A stretch of 64,000 bases of DNA from Nocardia yamanashiensis NBRC 100130 (GCF_001613325.1 NZ_BDCD01000002.1:186001-250000), one strand, 5' to 3'. Positions 39,761 to 48,884 are shown, counted from the first letter of the stretch. The notes: a model not told the origin generated them from the letters alone. Numbers and translations are program-made.

Positions 39761-40678
39761 ATGGCAGGCTTCGAGAACGAGGTCGTCGTCATCACCGGAG
39801 CGGGCGGCGGGATCGGCAGGGCGGTGGCGCAACGGTTCGCGCGCAAACGGGCGATCGTCGTCGCGGCCGACATCGACAAGCGGCGGGCGCAGCAGACCGT
39901 CGAGAGCATCGAGGAGTTCGGCGGGGACGCAACGCCTTTCGCGGTGGATGTGGCCGACGCGGTGGCGATGGAGAGCTTCGCCGAGGACGTGCACGCCGAA
40001 TTCGGCACGCCGCGGGTACTGGTCAACAATGCCGGATACACCACGGCCGGGCCGTTTCTCGAGCACACCACCGAGGACTGGGAGCGGTTGCTGGGGGTGA
40101 ACGTGTGGGGGCTGGTGCACGGCTCCACGTATTTCGGGCGGCAGATGGTGGAATCGGGGCGCGGCGGGCGGATCATCAATGTCACCTCGGTGGCCGCGTT
40201 CACCCCGATTCCGCTCAGCACGCCCTACTGCACCACCAAGGCCGCGGCCCAGATGCTCACGGAGGGACTGCGATTGGAGTTCGCGGGCACCGGGGTGGGC
40301 GTGACGGCGGTGTGCCCGTCGCTGGTGTCCACCGGGATCTACGACGACGGCGACGTGGATGCGGAGGCGGCCGCGGCGGCCGCGCGCACGCTGCGCGTGG
40401 CCGCGCTGGCCGAGCGGTTCGTGGCGCACAATCCGGACAGCATCGCGCGCACCATCGTCCGGGTGGCGGCGCGCAATCCCGCGGTGGTGCCCACGCCGAT
40501 CGAGGCGCGGGCCTGGTATCTGGCCTCGCGGGTATCGCCCGGCGGGACGCGGCTGGCGGCGCGGGTGCTGAAACCGCACCGGCTGACCGGATTCCGGGAG
40601 AAGGTGACACGGCAGGCCGTGCTCACCCGCATCGACGACTACCTGGCCCGCAAGCTGGAGCGGCTCGAAGGCAGGTGA
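39761..40678 (+). CDS. Short-chain dehydrogenase/reductase
   Basis: 305-residue classical SDR: VVITGAGGGIGRAVAQ, ADIDKRR, NNAGYTTAG, Ser in NVTSVAAF and catalytic YCTTK. A basic C-terminal region of ~80 residues (RLAARVLKPHRLTGFREKV) goes beyond the minimal fold and may mediate membrane or partner contact. The GGGAG ribosome-binding site is good. It diverges from the altered SDR; the two may form a pair acting on one lipid substrate, one catalytic and one not (inference). Confidence 0.9.
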   Translation: MAGFENEVVVITGAGGGIGRAVAQRFARKRAIVVAADIDKRRAQQTVESIEEFGGDATPFAVDVADAVAMESFAEDVHAEFGTPRVLVNNAGYTTAGPFLEHTTEDWERLLGVNVWGLVHGSTYFGRQMVESGRGGRIINVTSVAAFTPIPLSTPYCTTKAAAQMLTEGLRLEFAGTGVGVTAVCPSLVSTGIYDDGDVDAEAAAAAARTLRVAALAERFVAHNPDSIARTIVRVAARNPAVVPTPIEARAWYLASRVSPGGTRLAARVLKPHRLTGFREKVTRQAVLTRIDDYLARKLERLEGR

Positions 40679-40681
40679 GAT

Positions 40682-40710
40682 GTTCCGTGGCGGCGGGGGA
40701 TCCACGGAAC
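40682..40710. terminator. Bidirectional terminator between SDR and ketoacyl synthase
   Basis: GTTCCGTGG (40682-40690) and CCACGGAAC (40702-40710) make a perfect 9-bp stem with an 11-base loop in the 56-bp gap between convergent genes. Confidence 0.72.
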
Positions 40711-40734
40711 TCCTCGCGCGCGGGCGGGCGCGGT

Positions 40735-41994
40735 TCAGTAGCGCCCGAACAGCACGGCGGCATTGTGGCCGCCGAAGCCGAAGGAATTGTTGAGCGCGAA
40801 TTCGACATCGCCGTAGCGGGGTTTGTCGTGCACCACGTCGAGATCGACCTCGGGGTCCAGGTTTTCCAGATTGAGCGTCGGCGGAATCACCTGATCGCGC
40901 AGGGAGAGCACGGAGATGATGGCCTCCAGCGCGCCGACCGCGCCCACCGAATGGCCCAGCGCGCCCTTGGGCGCGTACACCGACGGATGATTGCCGACGG
41001 CCGCGGCTATGCCCTTGGCCTCGGCCAGATCTCCGATGGAGGTGCCGGTGGCGTGCGCGTTGACGTGATCGACCTCGGCGGGGCTGACGCCCGCGGTCTG
41101 GATGGCCCGGCGCATGGCCCGGGCGCAGCCCAGACCCTCGGGATCGGGTGCGACCATGTGGTATCCGTCGGCGGTCAGGCCCGCGCCCAGCAGCCGGGCG
41201 ATGGGTGTCGCGCCGCGCGCCAGGGCGTGGTCCTCGGCCTCGATCAGCAGTAGCGCCGCGGCCTCGCCGAACACGAATCCGTCGCGATCCTTGTCGAACG
41301 GCCGGGAGGCACGTTCGGGTTCGTCGGCGCGGGTGCTGAGCGCGCGGGCCATGGAGAATCCGGCGATGGCGACCGGATTGATGTAGCCCTCCACGCCGCC
41401 GGCCACCACCATATCGGCCTCGCCGAGAATGATGGAGCGCCAGGCGTGCACCAGCGCCTCGTTGCCGGAGGCGCACGCGGACACCGGGGTGACCAGGCTC
41501 GCCCGCGCGCCGATATCCAGGCCGACCACGCCGGACACGCCGTTGGGCATGCTCATCGGCACCGCGAACGGCGACACCTTGCGGTAGCCGTGATCGCGCA
41601 TGGCGTCATTGGCGTCGACGATGCTGTCCGCCCCGCCCAGTCCGGTGCCGATGCACACGCCCAGCCGGTCCTTGTCGACCTCGGGCGCACCCGCGGTCTC
41701 CCACAGGCGTTTTCCCATGACATATGCCATTTGCTGGACATAACACATGCGCCGTTTCTTGACCCGGTCCACTTCCAGGGTCGGATCGGCGACGAGTTTG
41801 CCGCCGATGGTGACGGGCAGGCCCAGTCGCGTGATTTCCGGGTCGGTCAGGGTTTTGATGCCGCTGGCTCCGGAAAGCAGTCCCTGCCAGGTCCCTTCGG
41901 TGTCCGGTGCGATCGACGTGGTCATTTCCACGGCCGTCACCACCACATTGCGGAATCCGCCTGCGCGGGTGGAGAAGCTTTCGAGCGTATGCAC
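40735..41994 (-). CDS. fabF: Beta-ketoacyl-ACP synthase II, KasA/KasB-like
   Basis: 419 residues. It condenses malonyl-ACP with an acyl-ACP to lengthen fatty chains. Catalytic Cys 174 in [11 protein letters not shown], His 314 in NAHATGT and His 348 in [11 protein letters not shown] are all present. Overall sequence follows mycobacterial KasA/KasB closely ([53 protein letters not shown]), as recalled. The GTG at 41994 has AAAGGACG upstream; a TTG at 42015 does not. It is not in a FAS-II cluster but follows an SRPBCC and a membrane gene on the same strand, so it is probably a specialised elongase for an envelope lipid. Confidence 0.93.
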   Translation of the reverse strand: MHTLESFSTRAGGFRNVVVTAVEMTTSIAPDTEGTWQGLLSGASGIKTLTDPEITRLGLPVTIGGKLVADPTLEVDRVKKRRMCYVQQMAYVMGKRLWETAGAPEVDKDRLGVCIGTGLGGADSIVDANDAMRDHGYRKVSPFAVPMSMPNGVSGVVGLDIGARASLVTPVSACASGNEALVHAWRSIILGEADMVVAGGVEGYINPVAIAGFSMARALSTRADEPERASRPFDKDRDGFVFGEAAALLLIEAEDHALARGATPIARLLGAGLTADGYHMVAPDPEGLGCARAMRRAIQTAGVSPAEVDHVNAHATGTSIGDLAEAKGIAAAVGNHPSVYAPKGALGHSVGAVGALEAIISVLSLRDQVIPPTLNLENLDPEVDLDVVHDKPRYGDVEFALNNSFGFGGHNAAVLFGRY

Positions 41995-42088
41995 TTTTTC
42001 GTCCTTTTCGACCAATTGGCAAGCACTGGTGAGAAATTGGGAGCGCCTGCGAGGCTAACCCGAAAGTGCCGACAGGTCAGGACGACAC

Positions 42089-42685
42089 TCAGATACGCGC
42101 GCCCAATCCGCGCAACGCGAAGCGCGCGAACGGGCGCACGAAAGGGGCCGCCCACCGCAGCGGCAGGAAGGCGCCGACGCGTGGACGACCGGCAATGGTC
42201 CAGGTCAGCCTGGTGCCGCCCGCGGTTTCGGTGAGCCGGTAGTCCTCGGTGAAGCTGCGCACCAGCAGTGGAATCGAGATCTTGGTGCCGGTCACTGTGA
42301 GCCGGGAATGCGGCGCCAGCACGATGACTCGTTCCTCGGCGGCGACAAGTAGACCGTCCAGGGTGCGCAGCGCGCCTTCCCGGCGGTAGTCGTCGCGATA
42401 GCGCACGCCGTTGATCAGCGGAATCCAGGAGAAAGTGCCATTGAGCTGCAAGGCATCCCACACCTTGGACGGCGGGCAGGGGAATTCGCGTTCGGCGGTG
42501 ACGACGAAGGTGGCGCCGCGCGTGCGGAATTCGTCGTAATTGCCGGCGGTGAGCGGCCGCAATTCGAAACCGCGACCGGCCAGTACGTCTTTTGTCCATT
42601 TGCGTCCGATGAGCGCGGCGATACCGGCGCCGATCGCGCCCAGCACCGCGGCGATCGCCGCGATGGTGAGGATCGTGGAGAGCAT
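42089..42685 (-). CDS. SRPBCC-family protein with N-terminal membrane anchor
   Basis: 198 residues. One N-terminal hydrophobic helix (TILTIAAIAAVLGAIGAGIAALI) is followed by a START/SRPBCC-like domain (VVTAEREFPCPPSKVWDAL, IPLLVRSFTEDYRLTETAGGTRLTWTI). Such domains bind hydrophobic ligands in a deep cavity. It lies between a membrane protein and the ketoacyl synthase, so it may carry or present a lipid intermediate at the membrane (inference). Confidence 0.82.
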   Translation of the reverse strand: MLSTILTIAAIAAVLGAIGAGIAALIGRKWTKDVLAGRGFELRPLTAGNYDEFRTRGATFVVTAEREFPCPPSKVWDALQLNGTFSWIPLINGVRYRDDYRREGALRTLDGLLVAAEERVIVLAPHSRLTVTGTKISIPLLVRSFTEDYRLTETAGGTRLTWTIAGRPRVGAFLPLRWAAPFVRPFARFALRGLGARI

Positions 42686-42700
42686 GGCTGCGATATCCGT

Positions 42701-43144
42701 TCAGAATTCGGCCGGGGCGCCGCGGGTTTTGCGAATGAAGGTGCGGGCCGTGACGCCCGCGTAGGCGGCGCCCGCCACGGTGGCGCGGACCGTGCGCATC
42801 TTGTAGAGCTGCCACAGCGCGAACAACGCGGCCAGTCCGGCCGGAATCAGCATGCCGCCGGCGGTGATCAGCAATGCGGCCCAATGCGGCAGGCGCATAT
42901 CGAGGACGTCGACCAGGAACGAGAAGAAGTAGGCGAGCCCGTAGGCGGCCGCGATCACCGCGAACAGCAGGGCCGCCGCCGCGACCGCGCCGCGGACGAA
43001 CTCCTTGAACAGGAAGCGCGCCGCCTTCTCGACCTTCGGCCCGAGCCAGGCCAGCAACAGTGCGCCGAGGTGGCGCAGCAGCCGTTCGAATGTGCCCGGC
43101 CGGAGTTCGACCGTTGTGCTGTAACCGGATTGGTAGCTCGCCAC
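42701..43144 (-). CDS. Membrane protein of unknown function (147 aa)
   Basis: 147 residues with two long hydrophobic stretches (AAAALLFAVIAAAYGLAYFF and WAALLITAGGMLIPAGLAAL), loosely like the phage-holin-III/DUF1469 arrangement in which a soluble head precedes two helices. GTG start with GAGGGGG upstream. First gene of a likely operon with the SRPBCC protein (15-bp gap) and ketoacyl synthase, starting from the region with site d. Confidence 0.72.
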   Translation of the reverse strand: MASYQSGYSTTVELRPGTFERLLRHLGALLLAWLGPKVEKAARFLFKEFVRGAVAAAALLFAVIAAAYGLAYFFSFLVDVLDMRLPHWAALLITAGGMLIPAGLAALFALWQLYKMRTVRATVAGAAYAGVTARTFIRKTRGAPAEF

Positions 43145-43221
43145 CCGCGGCCCCCTCGTTCGATCTCGGATTCGGCGGCCGAGGGCCGCCGGAACTGTCG
43201 CATCCTAACACGACCGCGTAG

Positions 43222-43236
43222 ATTGTCTGAGACGGT
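43222..43236. promoter_or_regulatory. TGTC-N3-GACA site d (KAS operon / SDR)
   Basis: ATTGTC-TGA-GACGGT in the 118-bp gap between the divergent 147-residue membrane gene and an SDR; 27 bp before the SDR start. Confidence 0.6.
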
Positions 43237-43262
43237 AGATTCGAACCGAGGAGCGTGCCCGG

Positions 43263-44246
43263 ATGTCCCAGCCGACACCGAATTCCATCCCCATCCTGCC
43301 GCGTCGCTGGACCGCCGCCGATATCCCGGACCAGCGCGGGAAGACCGCGGTGGTGACCGGAGCCAATAGCGGACTCGGCCTGCGCACGGCCGAAGCGCTC
43401 GCCGCCAAGGGCGCGTATGTGCTGATGGCATGCCGCAACGAGCACAAGGCGGCGGTCGCGCTGGAGCGGGTGCGGGCGGCGGCGACCGGGCCGAAACCCG
43501 AAGTGCTGCCGCTGGATCTGGCCGATCTGACCTCGGTGCGGCGGGCGGCCGATCATCTCGATGTGCGGGGCGCGGCCATCGATGTGCTGGTGAACAATGC
43601 CGGGGTGATGGCCCTGCCGCGAAATCTGCGCACCGCGGACGGATTCGACGCGCAGTTCGGTACCAACCATCTGGGTCACTACGCGTTCACCGGATTATTG
43701 CTGCCCGCCCTGTTGCGCGCCGCCGCCCCGCGGGTGGTGACGGTGTCCTCGATCGCGGCCTGGGGCGGAGCGATCAACTGGCTCGATCCGAATTGGAATG
43801 TGCTGTACCAGCGCTGGCTGGCCTACAGCCAGTCGAAGCTGGCCAACCTGTTGTTCACCGCCGAACTGGATCGGCGGGCGCGCGCGGCTGGAACGCTGCT
43901 GACCGCGGTGGCCGCGCACCCCGGACTGTCCGACACCAACCTCTACGACTCCGACGGCGAGAAGGGGGTGGGCGCCCGGCTGGCCGCGCTGCAGCAGCGC
44001 ATGATTCACGCCTTCTCGCAATCCGACCGGATGGGCGCGCTACCGCAGCTCTATGCCGCCACCATGCCGGAGCTGCCCGGCAACGCCTACCTCGGACCCG
44101 GGTTCGAGACCTTCGGTTACCCGCGCCGTACCCTGCGTAATCCCTTGGCCTACAGCCGTTTACAGGCCGCCAATCTGTGGCGGCTGAGCGAGCGGCTCAC
44201 CGAGGTCCGCTACGAGTGGCCGCGGCAGCGGGTGTCCACGGTCTGA
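43263..44246 (+). CDS. Short-chain dehydrogenase (retinol dehydrogenase-like)
   Basis: 327 residues. AVVTGANSGLGLRTAEAL, ACRNEHKA (basic residue after the second strand, favouring NADP), NNAGVMALP, TVSSIAAWGG and catalytic YSQSK are all present. This is the pattern of the light-dependent protochlorophyllide reductase/retinol dehydrogenase subgroup common in actinobacteria. Likely reduces or oxidises a lipid carbonyl. Under site d with the divergent KAS operon. Confidence 0.92.
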   Translation: MSQPTPNSIPILPRRWTAADIPDQRGKTAVVTGANSGLGLRTAEALAAKGAYVLMACRNEHKAAVALERVRAAATGPKPEVLPLDLADLTSVRRAADHLDVRGAAIDVLVNNAGVMALPRNLRTADGFDAQFGTNHLGHYAFTGLLLPALLRAAAPRVVTVSSIAAWGGAINWLDPNWNVLYQRWLAYSQSKLANLLFTAELDRRARAAGTLLTAVAAHPGLSDTNLYDSDGEKGVGARLAALQQRMIHAFSQSDRMGALPQLYAATMPELPGNAYLGPGFETFGYPRRTLRNPLAYSRLQAANLWRLSERLTEVRYEWPRQRVSTV

Positions 44247-44247
44247 T

Positions 44248-44760
44248 TCACATGCGGCGCAGCAGCAATCCGCGGATGAACGCCGCCTGCCCGGAATGCT
44301 GGATATCGTCGTCGACCACGCTGATCAGCCGCACGCCCAAGGTCACCGGCGGATCCCAGCGGGTGTCGACGATGCGCGGCAGGTCCGCGTCCACCAGCTT
44401 CGACACGTAGTCGACGGTCTGCGCGTGCACCGCGTCGAAGTAGCCGATCAGCAGCTCCGCCGACACGCCGCCCAGCTCGGCCACTTCCGCCGAACCGTGC
44501 CCGTAACCGGTCGCGGCGTCGTCGAACGGCAGCTCGAACCGCTTCGCCCACCCCGCCGCGGTCCACACCTGCTCGATTCCCGCCACCTCCGCGACGTGAT
44601 CGTCCTGCACCCGCGTCAGATGCCAGATCAGCCAGGCGATCGAATTGGCCCCCGGTTCCACCCGGGCGGCCAGTTCCTCCTGGCTCAGGCCGGCCACCGC
44701 CCCGTGCACGTTCTCCCGTACCCGCCCGAACGCGTCCACCAACAGCTCAGCACTAGTCAT
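44248..44760 (-). CDS. DinB-like/DUF664 family protein
   Basis: 170 residues, a four-helix bundle of the DinB type. The metal-ligand pattern is seen as His in LIWHLTRVQDDHVAEV and a later His in DDDIQHSGQAAFIRGLLL. Members include thiol-dependent (mycothiol) transferases. The ATG at 44760 has GGAGG upstream. Convergent with the SDR and divergent from the rho-like gene. Confidence 0.85.
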   Translation of the reverse strand: MTSAELLVDAFGRVRENVHGAVAGLSQEELAARVEPGANSIAWLIWHLTRVQDDHVAEVAGIEQVWTAAGWAKRFELPFDDAATGYGHGSAEVAELGGVSAELLIGYFDAVHAQTVDYVSKLVDADLPRIVDTRWDPPVTLGVRLISVVDDDIQHSGQAAFIRGLLLRRM

Positions 44761-45047
44761 ACCGTCCTCCAACCTCCGGCATCCACAGGTATTCCACCCT
44801 GCCTCGAGGCGGCGGCCGACGCGGCGGAATAGACCGGGATGGTTGCGTGTTGCCAGAGTTGCGGTTACCGTAAGTGCGGTATCCAGTTCGTGGATGTAGG
44901 TGTCGACTCCCTCCCACGAGAATCCTTTCCTCACGGTGGCCTTGCTCCCGTGTTCGCTATCTCGCGTACGGCCCGGACCGATACCCGGCCACGCATCCCT
45001 TGTCGGCTCGCGCCGCGAGCGGCAACTCATCCCAAGGGGGAAAAACC
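44761..45047 (+). other. 287-bp leader upstream of the rho-like gene
   Basis: No supported gene. The palindrome GCTCGCG-C-CGCGAGC (45006-45020) stands 27 bases before the start codon and could form a leader hairpin near the AAGGGGG ribosome-binding site. Canonical rho genes are often autoregulated by attenuation in long leaders, so this may be such a region; nothing more specific is visible. Confidence 0.35.
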
Positions 45048-46205
45048 ATGCAAGACAAGACTGTTCAGAATCAGAACCATTCGATCGAGGACGGCTCGGG
45101 GACCGTGGTCACCGGGATCCTCGACCTGAAGGACAACCATGCGACGCTGCGGGTCGACGGGTATCTGCCCGGACCGCACGACGCCCACGTGCCCACCCGC
45201 CTCGTGCGGGAATTCGGGCTGCGCCGCGGCGATACCGTCACCGGCACAGTGGGATTCAAGAAAGAAGGGGTCAAATTCGCGCCGCTGACCGAGATCTACC
45301 TCGTCAACGGGCTCCCGGCCGGTAATGCCAAGGCGCGCCCGCACTTTCAGGATCTGGTGCCCATCTACCCGGACGAGCGGCTGCGGCTCGAGACCGAACC
45401 GCACAATCTGATCACCCGGGCCACCGATCTGGTGATGCCGATCGGCAAAGGGCAGCGCGCCCTGATCGTCGCCCCGCCCAAAGCGGGTAAAACCTCTGTG
45501 CTGCAATCGATCGCGCACGGCATCGCCAAGAACCATCCGGAATGCCAGCTGCTGCTGGTGCTGGTGGGCGAGCGCCCCGAAGAAGTGACCGATCTGTCCC
45601 GCGCGGTGCCCGCCGAGGTCGCCGCCGCCACCTTCGACCTGCCCGCCCACGATCACATCGCGCTGGCGGAACTGGCCATCGAGCACGCCAAGCGCCTGGT
45701 CGAAGCCGGCCGCGACGTGGTCGTGCTGCTCGACTCGCTGACCCGCCTGGCCCGCGCCTACAACCTCGCGGCCCCCGGTTCCGGACGCACCCTCGCCGGC
45801 GGCGTCGATGCCGCGGCCCTCGCGCCGCCCAAGAAGTTCCTCGGCGCGGCCCGCAATATCGAAGGCGGCGGTTCGCTCACCATTATCGCCACCGCCCTGG
45901 TCGAGACCGGTTCGGTCGCCGACACCCTGATCTTCGAGGAGTACAAGGGCACCGGCAATGCCGAACTCAAACTGGACCGGCACCTGGCCGACCGCCGCAT
46001 GTTCCCGGCCATCGACATCGACCGTTCCAGCACCCGCAAGGAAGAACTGCTGCTGACCGCCGACGAGCTGACCGCCACCCGCTCACTGCGCAAGACCCTC
46101 GCCGGTCGCGAACCGCAGCACGGCCTCGAACTCCTGCTCACCGGCCTGCGGCAGACCGATTCCAACACCGAGTTCCTCACCCAGATCCGCACCGCCGCCC
46201 AGTAA
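45048..46205 (+). CDS. Short Rho-type transcription termination factor paralogue
   Basis: 385 residues. Cold-shock-like domain (about 17-90: GILDLKDNHATLRVDGYLPG), then the hexameric ATPase: APPKAGKTS Walker A (~142-150), VVVLLDSLTRLARAYN with Asp 229, FLGAARNIEGGGSLTIIATA, and EEYKGTGNAELKLDR with the R-loop Lys 300. The N-terminal helical domain and the long basic insert of actinobacterial Rho (usually 600-700 residues) are absent. In the RNP1 position the aromatic residues that grip RNA are replaced (ATLRV). ATP hydrolysis looks intact; primary RNA binding looks altered. Probably a second, specialised Rho, as the locus is not the usual rho locus. Confidence 0.9.
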   Translation: MQDKTVQNQNHSIEDGSGTVVTGILDLKDNHATLRVDGYLPGPHDAHVPTRLVREFGLRRGDTVTGTVGFKKEGVKFAPLTEIYLVNGLPAGNAKARPHFQDLVPIYPDERLRLETEPHNLITRATDLVMPIGKGQRALIVAPPKAGKTSVLQSIAHGIAKNHPECQLLLVLVGERPEEVTDLSRAVPAEVAAATFDLPAHDHIALAELAIEHAKRLVEAGRDVVVLLDSLTRLARAYNLAAPGSGRTLAGGVDAAALAPPKKFLGAARNIEGGGSLTIIATALVETGSVADTLIFEEYKGTGNAELKLDRHLADRRMFPAIDIDRSSTRKEELLLTADELTATRSLRKTLAGREPQHGLELLLTGLRQTDSNTEFLTQIRTAAQ

Positions 46206-46214
46206 GGTGGCGGG

Positions 46215-46880
46215 ATGCCCGAGACGACGGTGGCCGACCTGCTGGCCGAGCTGGCCGCGCTCGAGGAACCCAAGGTCCGCGCGGTCAACGAGAAGCACGG
46301 CGACGATCACGGCGTGAACCTCACCAAGCTGCGCGCGGTGGCGAAACGGCTGAAAACCCAGCAGGACCTGGCCCGGGAACTGTGGCGCACCGGTGACAGC
46401 GCGGCCCGGCTGCTGGCCTTGCTGATCTGCAAGCCGAAGGCGTTCGAGCGGGACGAACTGGACGCCATGCTGCGGCAGGCCCGCACCCCGAAGGTGCAGG
46501 ACTGGCTGGTGAACTACGTGGTGAAGAAGAACCCGCACGCCGAGGAACTGCGGCAGGTCTGGTTCGCCGATCCCGATCCGATGGTCGCGAGCGCCGGCTG
46601 GGCCCTGACCGCCGAACGCGTGGTCAAGGACCCGGACGGCCTGGACCTGCCCGGCCTGCTCGACCGCATCGAAGCCGACATGAAGGACGCCCCGGAACGC
46701 CTGCAATGGGCGATGAACACCTGCCTGGCGCAGATCGGCATCGCACACCCCGAATACCGTGCCCGCGCACTCGATATCGGGGAACGCCTGGAAGTACTGA
46801 AGGACTATCCCACCGCACCAGGCTGCACCTCCCCGTTCGCTCCCATCTGGATCGCCGAGATGGTGCGCCGGCAGGGCTAG
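46215..46880 (+). CDS. DNA alkylation repair protein (AlkD-like HEAT protein)
   Basis: 221 residues made of helical HEAT-like repeats. LRAVAKRLKTQQDLARELWRTGDSAARLLALLI and QARTPKVQDWLVNYVVKKNP fit the AlkD/AlkC-like DNA glycosylase family, which removes alkylated bases without base flipping. Starts nine bases after the rho-like stop, probably co-transcribed. Its stop overlaps the convergent YggT gene by 4 bp. Catalytic residues cannot be verified by eye. Confidence 0.75.
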   Translation: MPETTVADLLAELAALEEPKVRAVNEKHGDDHGVNLTKLRAVAKRLKTQQDLARELWRTGDSAARLLALLICKPKAFERDELDAMLRQARTPKVQDWLVNYVVKKNPHAEELRQVWFADPDPMVASAGWALTAERVVKDPDGLDLPGLLDRIEADMKDAPERLQWAMNTCLAQIGIAHPEYRARALDIGERLEVLKDYPTAPGCTSPFAPIWIAEMVRRQG

Positions 46881-47152
46881 AGGCTGAAGGCGATCGCCCG
46901 CAACACCAGCACCACGATGAACACGGCGGTGAAGGCCAGATCGATGGAGACGTCGCCGAGGCGGATGGGCCGCAGCACTTTTCGTACCGGCCCGATCACC
47001 GGTTCGGTGAGGCGGTAGACGACGGGGCGGGCGCGGTCGGCCCAGGCGGGCGTATTGCCGAGCACGCCGATCCAGTCCAGGATCAGGCGCACCAGCAGGA
47101 GCAGCAGGAACAGGGTCAGCGCGTAGCCGAGCAGGATGCCGATCGCGTGCAA
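46877..47152 (-). CDS. YggT family membrane protein
   Basis: 91 residues, two hydrophobic segments (LLGYALTLFLLLLLVRLILDW and DLAFTAVFIVVLVLRAIAF) separated by the conserved-type loop LTEPVIGPVRKVLRPI. YggT proteins are small membrane proteins often near cell-division genes. The TTG at 47152 was chosen because AAGGAG lies six bases upstream; a TTG at 47182 has no such site and extends the N-terminus. Confidence 0.85.
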   Translation of the reverse strand: MHAIGILLGYALTLFLLLLLVRLILDWIGVLGNTPAWADRARPVVYRLTEPVIGPVRKVLRPIRLGDVSIDLAFTAVFIVVLVLRAIAFSL

Positions 47153-47191
47153 GGGGGACTCCTTCGTGGGCGTCCATTCCAACCTACCGGC

Positions 47192-47203
47192 GCACCGGTG
47201 CGG
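47192..47203. promoter_or_regulatory. 12-bp palindrome in the YggT / secreted protein gap
   Basis: CGCACCGGTGCG, self-complementary, 40 bp before the YggT start and 104 bp before the secreted protein. GC-rich enough to occur by chance; listed as a weak candidate. Confidence 0.25.
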
Positions 47204-47306
47204 GGGAGCGCAGGCGCGGGGAGATCGGATGAGTGTCGGGCGCGAGCGCCGCGAGCGTGCGAGAATCTGGCGCTATTGGCCTGCTCACCCGAGATGAGGA
47301 GCTGTA

Positions 47307-47555
47307 GTGCGCTCGAAGTTCTTTATTGGCTTGCCCGTCGCCGTCATGGCGATGGCGCCCATGTACGCGGTCGTCGCCGCGCCCGCCCAGGCGGGAGCGC
47401 AGATCTTCACCTGCACCGCCCAGACCTGGGCGGGCGAGGAACTGCCCGCCGTGACCGTGGAAGCGCCCAAGGGCAAGCGGCAGGCCGTGGGCCTGGCCAA
47501 GGTCGAATGGCGCGGGACCGCCAAGTTCGCGACCATCGACTGCAAGAAGAACTGA
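47307..47555 (+). CDS. Small secreted protein (82 aa)
   Basis: 82 residues with a Sec signal peptide (FFIGLPVAVMAMAPMYAVVAAPAQA) and a ~52-residue mature domain holding two Cys (FTCTAQ and TIDCKKN) that could bond. GTG start after GAGGAG. No family recognised. Convergent with the flippase-like gene, 4 bp apart. Confidence 0.75.
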   Translation: MRSKFFIGLPVAVMAMAPMYAVVAAPAQAGAQIFTCTAQTWAGEELPAVTVEAPKGKRQAVGLAKVEWRGTAKFATIDCKKN

Positions 47556-47559
47556 CGGG

Positions 47560-48666
47560 CTAGATCGCGCGGCGGTGGCTCAGCCAGGCGAAAGAAGCCA
47601 CCCCGAGCGGGATCTGGCACCAGAAGGTGAGTAGGCGGAAGCCGAGGGCCGCGGCGACCGCCACTCCGCCGGACAGGCCCGCCACGGCGGTGAGACCGGC
47701 GGCGATGGTGATCTCCTTGCTGCCGACCCCGTTCGGCGAGGGCAGCAGCGGGGCCAGCGCGACCGTCACCAGTTCGACCACGAAGGTGTCGGCGAGGCTC
47801 AGATCCGCGCCGACCGCGTGCAGCACCGCCCACAGCGCGATCACCATGAGCAGCGGCTGAGCCAGCGCGCACAGCCACAGGGCGGCGGCGCGACGGGGCC
47901 GGAAAGCGGTGCTCGCCACCGACTTCCACGCGTGCGCGGCGTCATGGCGGGCGTGCCGCAGGCGGGCGAACATACCGCGCCAGCCGCCCTGCGCGGCGAT
48001 GCGGCGGCGCAGCATCAGGGCGCCGGTGACGAACAGACCGGTCGCGACCAGCACACTCACGGCGACGAACGCGGCGGTGCGCCACGGATTGTCGATGACC
48101 GAATGCCACAGCCCGGATGGCTTCGAACCCAGATCGTGCCAGGGGGCTTGCGCGCCGGTGCGATCGATCAGCGCCGGGGTGGCCAGCAGCGCCACGACGA
48201 CGAGCGGAATGCGCACCGCGAAGGCCGCGAAACCGAACAGCGTCATCGACGCCACGGCCGCGGTGTGGCTGAGCCCGGCCCGACGCAGGAAGCGCAGCCG
48301 GATGAGCAGCGCGGCCGCCGGAATCAGCCCGATGGCAGGCACCGCCAGCTGCAAGGCGAACAGCCGCCGCGAACAGGTCTGGGCGGGAATCGAACCGCGC
48401 AGCATGAGCACCGACGTGGGCCACAGTCCCAGCGTGGCCAGCAGCGCCACGACCAGCCATTTCGGATCGGCGGTCAGGAGCGTGTGAATGCCGGTGCCGA
48501 CGGCGTCGCGCTGCCACACCACGGCGGCGGCGATGACGGCCGTGCACACCACGGTCGGCAGCGCCTTGCGGAGGGCTCCGGGCGCGGGCGCCGCGGCGGC
48601 GGGAACATCACTGGCTGGGCCTTGCAGCTCACTGCCGGGAACAGGAACGGCGGGAACTGCCGCCAT
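47560..48666 (-). CDS. Lysylphosphatidylglycerol synthase-TM / UPF0104-like membrane protein
   Basis: 368 residues with about eight membrane helices. LPSPNGVGSKEITIAAGL near residue 315 is the conserved PxPgGiGxxE-type motif of the MprF/UPF0104 membrane domain, which flips or handles lipids. No soluble lysyl-transferase domain is present, so it is a flippase-type partner or stand-alone lipid transporter (inferred). The ATG at 48666 has AAGGAG upstream and was preferred to an ATG at 48690. Confidence 0.82.
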   Translation of the reverse strand: MAAVPAVPVPGSELQGPASDVPAAAAPAPGALRKALPTVVCTAVIAAAVVWQRDAVGTGIHTLLTADPKWLVVALLATLGLWPTSVLMLRGSIPAQTCSRRLFALQLAVPAIGLIPAAALLIRLRFLRRAGLSHTAAVASMTLFGFAAFAVRIPLVVVALLATPALIDRTGAQAPWHDLGSKPSGLWHSVIDNPWRTAAFVAVSVLVATGLFVTGALMLRRRIAAQGGWRGMFARLRHARHDAAHAWKSVASTAFRPRRAAALWLCALAQPLLMVIALWAVLHAVGADLSLADTFVVELVTVALAPLLPSPNGVGSKEITIAAGLTAVAGLSGGVAVAAALGFRLLTFWCQIPLGVASFAWLSHRRAI

Positions 48667-48843
48667 CGACTCTCCTTGTATCGCGGACATGCTGGGGTCC
48701 GCGGCGCTGCGGATCGGTTGAGATATGAATCGCGAAGGTGCCGATCGACATTAACCCGGATCCCGAGGAGGCGACCCGCGTTCCGGCACAACAGTGGGCA
48801 CTTTACCGGAAAACAGGAGGGTTGGGTGCGGGCCGCCTCGGAG

Positions 48844-48884
48844 GGCTCGTTCCCCCGGTGGGGTACGCATCGGGGGAACGAGCC
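48844..48884 (-). terminator. Strong hairpin terminator downstream of the 349-aa protein gene
   Basis: Perfect 14-bp arms, GGCTCGTTCCCCCG and CGGGGGAACGAGCC, with a 13-base loop, 77 bases past the stop at 48961 on the minus strand. Confidence 0.75.

Noticed and set aside
45048..46205. Housekeeping rho gene
   Set aside because: Length, missing N-terminal domain, altered RNP1 and unusual neighbours argue for a paralogue, although the rest of the genome is not visible.
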